Below, one piece after another: positions 53,105 through 61,240 of a stretch of DNA of 64,000 nucleotides. The translations under genes and the position numbers were made by a program. This stretch comes from Mariniblastus fucicola. GTDB taxonomy: Bacteria; Planctomycetota; Planctomycetia; Pirellulales; Pirellulaceae. Below the pieces are notes generated by a model, which was given only the letters and a program-made list of their open reading frames with translations, was not told the DNA's origin and made no database searches. The number at the start of each line of letters is the position of its first letter. Position 1 is the stretch's first letter. The DNA lies in NCBI RefSeq assembly GCF_008087665.1, contig NZ_CP042912.1, positions 3,286,001-3,350,000 on the forward strand, read 5' to 3'.

Positions 53105-54292
53105 TTAGCGATTTGGATAGCTGTAAGCCGGGTTGTCTGGATTGAAGTCCTGATCCGTGAACCCCTGATTGATCTTAACGTTCAGATAAGTGTACTCTTC
53201 CAACAACTGTGGCTTGGTCTGGCCGGGCTCTGGCCAAAGAAGAGCCTGGTAGCGAATTGGCATCTTCAGCTCTTTGTCGATGTAGACTTTTGCGATGTGG
53301 AAGTCATAAGGAGCACAGCACTTCGGGTGAGTCACTTCAATGACACTGCACTCGCGTCCGTTAATTTTCACGCCGTCACGATAGACAACTTCACAGTGTC
53401 CTGCCGCACGATCGCGTTCGGCTTTTTCGATCAGCTTCACGATCAGGTTCTCAAGTCCCGCTTCGTAGATCGGATAGCGTTGGCCTTTCATGGCGATCCA
53501 ACTGTCGGGATCAAGCTGAAAACGCTTCAGCGAAACCAGGCCTGAACCTTCGTGGACACAAATCTGATTCTTGTTTCGACCTTTGACCCAAATCACTTCG
53601 CGTCCGGCACTGGCCCGAGGCTTGATAAACTTCATGTAGATGCTGAACGGAACTTGCTGTCCGGTTTCCAAAACTCGTTCCGAGCGAACCTTCACTTGCA
53701 TGTACTCTGGTTTAAGCAACGAGCCATTGACACGTTCTCGCTTCACCATGATTGCCGAGTAATCTCGAACGTTCGCACGCATGTTCTCCAGACCGCGTCG
53801 GGCAGTTTCCAGAGCATCATCAAGCGGATGCGGAGCCGCGACGACACGTGCGCTCGATACCGGCAGCACAGGAATTGAGGCTCGGTCTACTCCTGGCTCG
53901 GTGGCTGGTTCTGCTGACGATTCAACTGCTTCTGGTTCGCTGACAGGTTCGTTCGCAGGAACAACCTTGCTCGCCGACGGAAGCATTGCGGGCGTTATTG
54001 AATTGATATTTTTCGACAGCGGGTTGCCGGCGACGTTGGCACGCTTGGGCGCCACATTGAGTGCCGCTGGTCCAGTGTTGCTGGCGATCTTCGGAACACG
54101 ATGGATGGGTTCCCGAATGACTTTTTGCTCGACTTCAGTTTCCGCTTCGTTCTCGACTTCCGTGGCGGCGTCCTGTGCGGACGCGATCGAAGAAGGGCTG
54201 GCAGTGAATGCCAGACTCGCGAAGGAAAATGCGATCGTGCCACAAACTGCTGGGAACTTGTGACGAATTTGAGTGAGAGAAACCATTGACAT
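53105..54292 (-). CDS. DUF1571-containing exported protein
   Basis: 395 residues. Signal-like N-terminus (ICGTIAFSFASLAF-type hydrophobic region, about residues 15-39; no clear lipobox). After an acidic/Ala-rich linker, the C-terminal domain starts at LENMRANVRDYSAIMVKRER and includes QICVHEGSGLVSLKRFQLDPDSW, ECSVIEVTHPKCCAPYDFH and VYIDKELKMPIRYQ, all shared by planctomycete DUF1571 proteins. It is probably envelope-localised; function unknown, possibly outer-membrane lipoprotein-carrier-like. Convergent with the dodecin gene. Confidence 0.8.
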   Translation of the reverse strand: MSMVSLTQIRHKFPAVCGTIAFSFASLAFTASPSSIASAQDAATEVENEAETEVEQKVIREPIHRVPKIASNTGPAALNVAPKRANVAGNPLSKNINSITPAMLPSASKVVPANEPVSEPEAVESSAEPATEPGVDRASIPVLPVSSARVVAAPHPLDDALETARRGLENMRANVRDYSAIMVKRERVNGSLLKPEYMQVKVRSERVLETGQQVPFSIYMKFIKPRASAGREVIWVKGRNKNQICVHEGSGLVSLKRFQLDPDSWIAMKGQRYPIYEAGLENLIVKLIEKAERDRAAGHCEVVYRDGVKINGRECSVIEVTHPKCCAPYDFHIAKVYIDKELKMPIRYQALLWPEPGQTKPQLLEEYTYLNVKINQGFTDQDFNPDNPAYSYPNR

Positions 54293-54637
54293 TCGTGTTG
54301 CTGCGCCGGAATCGAAAACGATTCTTTAAACGCACTCCATTCCGTTGGATCAAGAAACGAATTGTAGTGAAACGGCTTCCAAAAAGGCAATGACGTTTCA
54401 ACCAGTGACACATTGCACCGTGCTAGCGGAGTCGCAAACTTTGCGTCTCTATTTGTATCGCCATTTTCGGCTGCCGATTGCACAAGCGTTCACCGGCACA
54501 AAAAGCAGGACTCGAACATCAATGAAACTCGATTTGCCTAATCCTTAGAATCAGGCGCGAAAGCATTCTCACCCGAAAACTTTACCAGCATTATTTATTG
54601 AATTCGCCAGCAAGAATCTGAGAGACATTCTCTTACG
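54293..54637. other. 345-base gene-free stretch
   Basis: Lies upstream of the DUF1571 gene (- strand) and after the lipoprotein gene stop. Short open frames exist but none has a ribosome-binding site or protein-like composition. No hairpin with a T-run was found for the lipoprotein gene. Confidence 0.4.
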
Positions 54638-54937
54638 CTAGCCACCTGAGCCCAGAACAGGCAATTCCTCTTCGGCAGATTCGCCAGTTTCAAGCGGCAG
54701 CGACTGGATCTCATCCTTCTTGGGCGCCGAATCGGTCGCAGCGCTATTCTTAGACGCTTCGTCGGAATTGCCTTCGGCTTCCGCCTCTCCGGCATCCGGA
54801 CTTTTCGGAATGTTCATCTGCTGGACGACGGGCTTTTTGTCTTCCGCATCGTTCTTTTTGGGCTTCGAACAACCTGGCAGGAAACCATTCGCCGCGATGA
54901 TAAGGCACAGCAGTACAAGTGATGAACTTCTGAACAT
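54638..54937 (-). CDS. Small lipoprotein of unknown function
   Basis: 99 residues from ATG 54937 (MFRSSSLVLLCLIIAANGFLPGC is 23 residues, so the signal ends there). LPGC is a lipobox and Cys 23 would be acylated. The mature part is strongly acidic and Ala/Ser-rich (SPDAGEAEAEGNSDE, ESAEEELPVLGSGG) and probably unstructured. An in-frame earlier ATG at 55003 would add 22 unlikely residues. No relatives recognised. Confidence 0.65.
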   Translation of the reverse strand: MFRSSSLVLLCLIIAANGFLPGCSKPKKNDAEDKKPVVQQMNIPKSPDAGEAEAEGNSDEASKNSAATDSAPKKDEIQSLPLETGESAEEELPVLGSGG

Positions 54938-55045
54938 GTTTGCAACTTGGGATACGAGATTGAAATATTTGAATGGCAAAGAATTCGAGCAGGGAGTCAC
55001 CACACGAATTTTATCGCCGCTCGACCGTTTTAAAAAGGTCGGATG

Positions 55046-56608
55046 CTAATGTGCGCTTCCGATGCCGAATTTGCGTAACGCCGCAGAACCCAATTGAACG
55101 ATTTCGCTTTTCTCAGCGTCACGAAAGACCACCTGAGTTTTCCAGCCTGCAAAGGCAAAAAGTAGTGCCAACCCGATCGCAAGGTAGGTCGGCATCAGCA
55201 AAATCAGCGGGAACAACGAACAGTACCAGATACTGGCATCCATTCGACAACCCGCAAATTTGTTGAATACGTAGATCGTCGCCAGCAACAGCCCATTCGA
55301 TGTGGCGGTCGCGATCACCGCGCCGTTGACTCCCAGATGCGGAATCAACAGCCAGTTGAGTATCAGATTGATTGCCAGCCCCAACCCAACCGACAGGGCG
55401 ATCCATTTTCCTTTTTCGACAACCCAAAGATAGTTTTGGGCAACGCTGGTGAGTCCGAACCAAATGCAATAGACCAGAGTCAGCGGCAGGACAGCCAGCC
55501 CTCCGTCGTAGCGGCCTTCGAGGATCGTTTCGAAAATGAAGGGAGCAAAAATTTGAATTCCGATGCCGACGATGGTGAATGCAAGACACATCAATTTCAG
55601 CGCCCACATCAATTGTTTGCAAGCGGCTTCTTTGCGTCCCTGTTCCCAATGAGCGGACATGTAGGGAATCAGGACTCCGCCCAGCATGAACGACAGGCTG
55701 ACCAACAACAGCGGAATTTGTCTTCCGGAGTGATACTGTCCGACCAGCCCTTGAGCCAGATCGGCGGAGACCGGAGAGCAGTAGAGCAGCATGTATCGAT
55801 CGCTGAGTTCGAAGCAGTTGTTGAAAAAGTTCGAAGCCCACATCCACAATGCGAACGGAGCCAGTCGACGCCACATCGTGGAGTGCGTTAGGTACTCGCC
55901 CGTATTTTTGACGGCTTCTCGATGCCGCAGCAAAATCCACATCGCCGGAATGGCGCCGATAAGGCTGCTGATTCCGAAACCGATGGTGGCCCCAACAGTA
56001 GCGTTCTCCATTAGCAACACCAGGCCAACGCCCAGCGTCGCGAACAGGATACCGGTGATGAATCGCATCAGCGTCAACACACGTACCTGGCGAAGCGATT
56101 CCATCAGCGACGCGAGGAAGTTGGAAACGGAAACCATCAACACGCTTGCGGCCATCGCATAGATGACCATGGTCTGATCGGGCGTCCTGAATATCATTCG
56201 CGCAAATGATTGCGGGAACACGAACATGGCAACGGAGGCGACTAACGTCAGTACCGTGCTGGCGATTGTGATTCGGCGCAGGAAATAGCCCAACTGGCCT
56301 CTGCTGCGATAGTGTTCTGTGTATCTGCCGAAACAACCTGGCAGCCCCAACATTGCCAACGGGATCAGCATCATCAAAAAGCTCCACACTAACGACCACT
56401 GACCAAGCTGTTGATCGGACATGTAGCGGCAGAAGAGCAGGCCGCGTAGAAAGCCAATTCCTCGCTGACCGACGGTCAGTACGAGCGCAAAAAGCACACC
56501 GGTAGCGATCGAGTCCGTTACCAAAGTCGATCGAGGCGACGTGGTTTCGGCATCGTTGTCGTTGAGCAACGCTGTGGTTGAAAGGGGTGCTTTGGAGCCG
56601 GTTGCCAT
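55046..56608 (-). CDS. Polysaccharide flippase, Wzx/MATE-type
   Basis: 520 residues from ATG 56608; an in-frame TTG at 56629 would add 7 residues. Twelve to fourteen membrane helices, with the first GIGFLRGLLFCRYMSDQQLGQWSLV region and ALGLPGCFGRYTEHYRSRGQLGYFLRR typical of O-antigen/oligosaccharide flippases. These move lipid-linked sugar units across the inner membrane. No glycosyltransferase cluster flanks it here. The short gap to the lipoprotein gene (54937) suggests independent transcription. Confidence 0.85.
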   Translation of the reverse strand: MATGSKAPLSTTALLNDNDAETTSPRSTLVTDSIATGVLFALVLTVGQRGIGFLRGLLFCRYMSDQQLGQWSLVWSFLMMLIPLAMLGLPGCFGRYTEHYRSRGQLGYFLRRITIASTVLTLVASVAMFVFPQSFARMIFRTPDQTMVIYAMAASVLMVSVSNFLASLMESLRQVRVLTLMRFITGILFATLGVGLVLLMENATVGATIGFGISSLIGAIPAMWILLRHREAVKNTGEYLTHSTMWRRLAPFALWMWASNFFNNCFELSDRYMLLYCSPVSADLAQGLVGQYHSGRQIPLLLVSLSFMLGGVLIPYMSAHWEQGRKEAACKQLMWALKLMCLAFTIVGIGIQIFAPFIFETILEGRYDGGLAVLPLTLVYCIWFGLTSVAQNYLWVVEKGKWIALSVGLGLAINLILNWLLIPHLGVNGAVIATATSNGLLLATIYVFNKFAGCRMDASIWYCSLFPLILLMPTYLAIGLALLFAFAGWKTQVVFRDAEKSEIVQLGSAALRKFGIGSAH

Positions 56609-56899
56609 AACTGGAAAGGGTGAGTTCAAATGGCGTTGGGAAGGAGTGTCTAGCTAGTGTTGAATATCCGAACCGTTGGCTGCCTGATCAAATGGAAAAC
56701 AGGCAGTCATGTTTCACCCCAGTTTGCCTGTTGTAGCGACTGTGCCGGATTTCTTGAAAAAGGCGGTTCAAGTCGTACCATAGCGTTTGATATGCGAAAC
56801 CAAATTCGCTCTAATTTGCGCGTCGGTGAGGGACACCGCGTACAAACAACGGATTACCAATCCCCAAACCAATTCTGCTGAATCAGCGCGGAGAATAAA

Positions 56900-57715
56900 A
56901 TGTTGCGATACCTGTTTGCCGGCCTACTTCTTGTGGCCATTGTTGTTGGAGCCTACGTCGGTTGCGGACCGAGAATGGCGGTCGCCGGCAAGAAAATGCT
57001 CGACCAAATCGATGGCGTTCTTGGCAAGTTGAATGTTCAACTTGAAAAGGTCGAGCAGGCTCATGCCAAGCTGACCAAAGAGACGGAAGCGATGCGTGAA
57101 AAGCGAATCGGTGCTCAGTACAAACTGGAGCGACTTCAGGAGCAAAAGAAAGATCTGGAGGAAAACATTGCGTCCTACAAGAAGGACCTTGGCCGTCTTC
57201 GCGATTATATGAAGGAAGCCTCTGAAAGCGGAACGGTTACCATCAATGACAAAGAACACTCCGTCGAAACACTTGAAGCACTCGCCCAATCGACTCTGAA
57301 AAAACTCAAATCGGCTCAAACGACACTCGACACGCGAATTAAAACTCTGACCGATGCTTACAGTAAGAGCCTTGCTGTTCTCAAGAGTAACGTCGATGTT
57401 TCCAAACAGCAGTTGAAAAAGCTTGACGATCAGATCGAAGAGATCAAAGCCAAGAAATCTGCTTTGGACGCGATGAAAGAAGCCTCAACTATCGCTGGCA
57501 CCGAAGCTTCAATCAGTGACAAGTTCAACGACTTGACCAAGGACGTCGATGATTTGCTGACAGAAGTCGATGTTAAAATCGCAGTCGAAAGCGAAAAAGT
57601 CGACGAGCGTTTGGCCCAGTCTGATTCCGACGTTACGTTGGACGAAATCCTCGGTGACGATTCCAGCGCCGACGATACGATTTCTGAGATCGACGCTATC
57701 CTTGGCGGCAATTAG
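56900..57715 (+). CDS. Membrane-anchored coiled-coil protein
   Basis: 271 residues. One N-terminal membrane helix (MLRYLFAGLLLVAIVVGAYVG), then long coiled-coil helices with heptads rich in Lys and Glu (residues about 30-215; QLEKVEQAHAKLTKETEAMR, KKLDDQIEEIKAKKSALD) and an acidic tail ending DDTISEIDAILGGN. The layout recalls PspA/ESCRT-III-like membrane proteins, but no firm family. A hairpin at 57737-57775 follows, then the sister gene 57794-58360. Probably an envelope scaffold. Confidence 0.7.
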   Translation: MLRYLFAGLLLVAIVVGAYVGCGPRMAVAGKKMLDQIDGVLGKLNVQLEKVEQAHAKLTKETEAMREKRIGAQYKLERLQEQKKDLEENIASYKKDLGRLRDYMKEASESGTVTINDKEHSVETLEALAQSTLKKLKSAQTTLDTRIKTLTDAYSKSLAVLKSNVDVSKQQLKKLDDQIEEIKAKKSALDAMKEASTIAGTEASISDKFNDLTKDVDDLLTEVDVKIAVESEKVDERLAQSDSDVTLDEILGDDSSADDTISEIDAILGGN

Positions 57716-57736
57716 TCGTATCGCTTTTTGATCAAT

Positions 57737-57775
57737 GGCACGTCTTCGCATCCGCGACGGCGTGCCTGTTTTTTT
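57737..57775 (+). terminator. Rho-independent terminator
   Basis: GGCACG (57737-57742) pairs with CGTGCC (57761-57766), followed by TGTTTTTTT. It is just upstream of the next gene start, so transcription into the downstream pair may be separate or partial. Confidence 0.7.
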
Positions 57776-57793
57776 ATCTACCCGAGTCTGCCA

Positions 57794-58360
57794 ATGAAGT
57801 CCGTTAAATCTGCCATCCTTATTCTGCTGTTCGCCGCGGTGGTCGCCGGCGTCTACCTGTACGCCGTTGGGGACCTGAAGTTCGACAGGGAAGAAGTTGC
57901 AGGTCCGAACAACACCGGATTCCTGAAAACGGAAGCTGAGTTTCGCACGAAGTTGGCTGAGCTTCGAATCGAACAGAACAAGATGGAACGCCGCAAGGAG
58001 TTGATGATCGAGCGGAAAGACGAGATCGTTGCCGAGCTGAAAGAAAAAGGAATCACGTCGACCAGCGACATCTCTGACAAAGACGTAAAATACAAAATCA
58101 CGAACCTGAAAAAGTCAGTTAGCGACATCAAAGTCGTCGACAAAAGCATCGGCAAGTACCAGCAAGGCATTGATGCGATCGAGGCGATGTTGACAAAACT
58201 GGAGCAGGAGCGGCTATCAAGCGAAGTCGCTATCTCCGAAGACAAAGCGAAGGAACTGAGCATTATGCTGTTGGACCTTGATGAGAAATTGACCGAAGAC
58301 GAAAACATCCTTGAAGAAGAAGCTCTACGCGAAATGCTGGGCTTGGAGTTGGGCGAATGA
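57794..58360 (+). CDS. Second membrane-anchored coiled-coil protein
   Basis: 188 residues from ATG 57794 (MKSVKSAILILLFAAVVAGV). An N-terminal helix is followed by coiled coil (about residues 48-185) with Glu/Lys heptads (LEQERLSSEVAISEDKAKEL). It resembles the preceding protein in layout, though shorter. Its TGA overlaps the ATG of the sulfatase (ATGA at 58357), so both are translated from one transcript. Function unknown. Confidence 0.7.
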   Translation: MKSVKSAILILLFAAVVAGVYLYAVGDLKFDREEVAGPNNTGFLKTEAEFRTKLAELRIEQNKMERRKELMIERKDEIVAELKEKGITSTSDISDKDVKYKITNLKKSVSDIKVVDKSIGKYQQGIDAIEAMLTKLEQERLSSEVAISEDKAKELSIMLLDLDEKLTEDENILEEEALREMLGLELGE

Positions 58361-60132
58361 GATCACTTAGCAAACTCGTTTCTGTTTTTCTGCTGCTGTT
58401 GCTCTTCAATCCGGCGCTGGCTGAAGATCCCGCAACGCCCAACATTGTCGTCGTCATCACGGATGACCAGGGACACGGAGACCTTTCATGCCACGGCAAT
58501 CCGGTGCTCAAGACACCGAACATTGATGCGTTGGCTGCCGACTCGATCCGGCTGACCGATTTTCATGTATCGCCGACGTGCTCACCGTCTCGCGCGGCGT
58601 TCATGACCGGGCGGTGCTCAAATCGAACGGGAGTTTGGCACACGATCATGGGTCGTTCGTTGCTTCGCGAAAATGAAATCACAATCGCGGAACTGCTACG
58701 CGATTCCGGATACGCGACCGGCATGTTTGGAAAATGGCACCTCGGAGACAATGCTCCGTTTCGCCCGGAAGATCGCGGGTTCACGGAAGTTTATCGCCAC
58801 AGTGGCGGCGGCGTCGGACAGACTCCGGACTACTGGGACAACGCGTACTTCGACGGTCACTATTTGCACAACGGAAAGTTTGTACCGGCTGACGGATTCT
58901 GCACCGACGTTTTCTTTCGGCATGCGAAAAACTTCATTCGGGATCAAGCCGAGCAAAAGAAGCCTTTCTTTGCCTGGATCTCAACGAACGCGCCGCACGG
59001 GCCGTTGCACTGCCCGGTGAAATGGAGCGAACCCTACAAAGACCAGGGAAAGGGCGTTTCGAACTTCCTGGGAATGATTGCGAACATCGATTCGAACGTT
59101 GGCGAGTTGCGCGAGTTGCTTGATCAACTGGGCGTTGCACAGAATACGATTTTCATCTTCACGACGGACAACGGAACTGCGGGCGGTCGAAAAATTCACA
59201 ACAGTGGAATGCGAGGCCAGAAAGGCAGCGAGTACGATGGCGGGCACCGAGTTCCGTGTTTTGTCCATTGGCCCGGAAACTTTACTGGCGGCGTCGACCT
59301 TGATCCGCTGACGGCTCATGTCGATTTGCTGCCGACACTGGCTGAGATTTGCCACGTGAAGTTGCCGACAGATGTGAAGCTGGACGGCGAGAGCATTGTT
59401 CCGCTGCTTCGCGACCCAGACAACACGGACGCAAAATGGAATGAGCGCGTCATCGTTACAGATTCGCAGCGCGTGCTCGATCCGATCAAGTGGCGGAAGA
59501 GCAGCGTGATGACGTCGCAATGGCGATTGATCAACGGCAAAGAGCTTTACGATATCGATGCCGATCCGGGACAGAGTACGGATATCTCCGCGGCACACCC
59601 CGATGTCGTCCAGACACTGACCAAAGCTTACGATAGCTGGTGGGCGGACATCGAGCCGACGTTTGCTCAGTTCGCTCGAATCCACATCGGTTCGCCGGAC
59701 GAAAACCCGACCGTTTTAACGGCCCATGATTGGCTGGACGCGGCGCCCCCGTGGAATCAGGCTCATATTCGCGGCGCGAAACCTTCGGCACCCGGATACT
59801 GGAGCGTCAACGTTTTACAGCCCGGCAACTATCGTGTTGCACTCCGCCGATTCCCTGCTGAATCAGATTTCGCGATCGATCAACAAATTCCGAATGCCGA
59901 CCCTGTTCCCGGAACCAAGGCTTACCGCGATAATCCGGGAACCAAAATCGACCCGGTGAAAGCGTCGCTGACAATCGGAGACGATTCTCAAACAATTGAT
60001 TTTGAATCCGGCAGCAAGGAAGTTAGCTTTGATGTCGAACTTGAAGCTGGCGAGACGACGATTTCAGCTTCCTTTGAAACCGCAGACGGCGAACAAGTCG
60101 GTGCGTTCTACGTTTACGTGACCAGAAAGTAG
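58357..60132 (+). CDS. Secreted sulfatase with C-terminal beta domain
   Basis: 591 residues with a signal peptide (about 1-22). Motifs: VVVITDDQGHGD, formylglycine motif CSPSR (about residue 75), GKWHLGD, FIFTTDNGTAGG. A distinct C-terminal region (about 460-591) with FARIHIGSPDENPTVLT and YRVALRRFPAESD appears to be a beta-sandwich, probably a sugar-binding or substrate-shaping module; this is inference. ATG 58357 overlaps the upstream stop by 4 bases. A small membrane protein gene begins one base after its stop. Confidence 0.93.
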   Translation: MRSLSKLVSVFLLLLLFNPALAEDPATPNIVVVITDDQGHGDLSCHGNPVLKTPNIDALAADSIRLTDFHVSPTCSPSRAAFMTGRCSNRTGVWHTIMGRSLLRENEITIAELLRDSGYATGMFGKWHLGDNAPFRPEDRGFTEVYRHSGGGVGQTPDYWDNAYFDGHYLHNGKFVPADGFCTDVFFRHAKNFIRDQAEQKKPFFAWISTNAPHGPLHCPVKWSEPYKDQGKGVSNFLGMIANIDSNVGELRELLDQLGVAQNTIFIFTTDNGTAGGRKIHNSGMRGQKGSEYDGGHRVPCFVHWPGNFTGGVDLDPLTAHVDLLPTLAEICHVKLPTDVKLDGESIVPLLRDPDNTDAKWNERVIVTDSQRVLDPIKWRKSSVMTSQWRLINGKELYDIDADPGQSTDISAAHPDVVQTLTKAYDSWWADIEPTFAQFARIHIGSPDENPTVLTAHDWLDAAPPWNQAHIRGAKPSAPGYWSVNVLQPGNYRVALRRFPAESDFAIDQQIPNADPVPGTKAYRDNPGTKIDPVKASLTIGDDSQTIDFESGSKEVSFDVELEAGETTISASFETADGEQVGAFYVYVTRK

Positions 60133-60133
60133 C

Positions 60134-60784
60134 ATGGATCCTCTTCACTTTTGCATTGCGGTCGTTCCGCTGGCAGTTTACCTGCTGATGATTGGCTATT
60201 TGAATTTCGGCGGTCGTCCGTTTGTCACCACTGGCACGCGCGACGCGGCGGCACTGGGAATCGGTCTGGCCGGGTTGGTTGCCGCCGGTCCAATGATTCT
60301 GTTTTTTCCCGAAAGCGCGGCCAGCCATTTCGGAAACTGGGTCTGGGTCATGCTATTGGCGTTCTACGGCCTGTTCGTTTCGATGTTCGTGTTGATGATG
60401 CGACCGCGAATTGTGATTTACAACATCACGGCCGAGCAATTGCGTCCTGTCCTGACGAGCGTTGCGATGGAACTGGATTCGAAAAGCCGTTGGGCGGGAA
60501 ACAGCCTGCTGATCCCGGGGCGAAACGTTCATTTGCATCTTGAGCCAACGAATTGGTTGAAGAACGTGCAACTGACCTCCGGCGGAAACCAGCAGAGCTA
60601 CGACGGTTGGCGGGTCGTCGAGTCGGAGCTTTCCAAGCGCCTCAAAGATTACGCGTCGGGCCCAAACCTGATCGCGTTCCCTTTGCTAATCACCGCGCTC
60701 GGCTTGGCAATCGCGACGGCAACCTGGATGCTGATGGACATGCACGGTGTCGCAGCAGCCTGGGAAGAATTGCGTCGATATTAG
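60134..60784 (+). CDS. Membrane protein of unknown function
   Basis: 216 residues from ATG 60134, immediately after the sulfatase stop, so likely the last gene of its transcript. Hydrophobic helices at about 6-25, 35-55, 70-92 and 175-198; the loop between (about 95-170) is soluble and includes VYN and an RSRWAGNSLLIPG-type segment. Nothing recognised. Confidence 0.65.
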   Translation: MDPLHFCIAVVPLAVYLLMIGYLNFGGRPFVTTGTRDAAALGIGLAGLVAAGPMILFFPESAASHFGNWVWVMLLAFYGLFVSMFVLMMRPRIVIYNITAEQLRPVLTSVAMELDSKSRWAGNSLLIPGRNVHLHLEPTNWLKNVQLTSGGNQQSYDGWRVVESELSKRLKDYASGPNLIAFPLLITALGLAIATATWMLMDMHGVAAAWEELRRY

Positions 60785-61240
60785 TCCGACGTCTGTTCGT
60801 GCACCAAAAACGTGGTTACTTCCAGCCTCAGTCATTTGCGTCGATCGCTTTGAATTCAAAAACGGGCACGTCGCACCAAAGGACTGAAAGTTCCTCACAG
60901 CAATAATTGTGCGGTGCATGACCGTACCGTCGTGATCGCAACGCCAGCGGCAAGTTTTTCCTGAGGGTTTCTATTGCCATCACCGGATCCAGACGGCGGT
61001 TGGATTCTGAGCCTCCGTTGCCAATTGTAAACGTGGCAACCAAGGCTTCGATCACTTCGCAAAATTGTTTGACGCTGAGATCACTTTCCCGAAATTCCTC
61101 AAACCACCGACACCGTTCCTCAGCCGCATAGCGTGTTGACATCGCTCAACGTCAAAAATCTGAAGCCTGAACTACACATCAACACGCTCTTCGCCGGACG
61201 TTTACGTTCAGCAAGGATGCAAAAAGGGCGACTCCGCCGT
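60785..61240. other. Intergenic stretch with transposase relic
   Basis: Between the membrane protein gene and the PqqD/M50 gene. Contains only the transposase fragment on the - strand (60928-61142 region). No intact ends of an insertion sequence or target duplication are seen. Confidence 0.6.
60911..61142 (-). pseudogene. IS-type small transposase (HTH orf) relic with a frameshift
   Basis: From ATG 61142 the frame reads MSTRYAAEERCRWFEEF, then ESDLSVKQFCEVIEA, the helix-turn-helix start of the small ORF of IS66-type elements. The expected continuation ATFYNWQRRL appears in another frame: TTTACAATTGGCAACGG is one T short of the sequence needed to stay in frame. After the shift the frame runs PPSGSGDGNRNPQEKLAAG and ends at a TGA near 60911. 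There are no companion tnpB/tnpC ORFs, so it is a decayed relic. Confidence 0.5.

Noticed and set aside
55119-56399. 426-residue ORF on the - strand inside the flippase gene
   Set aside because: Out-of-frame shadow with no domain; the flippase frame has clear membrane helices.
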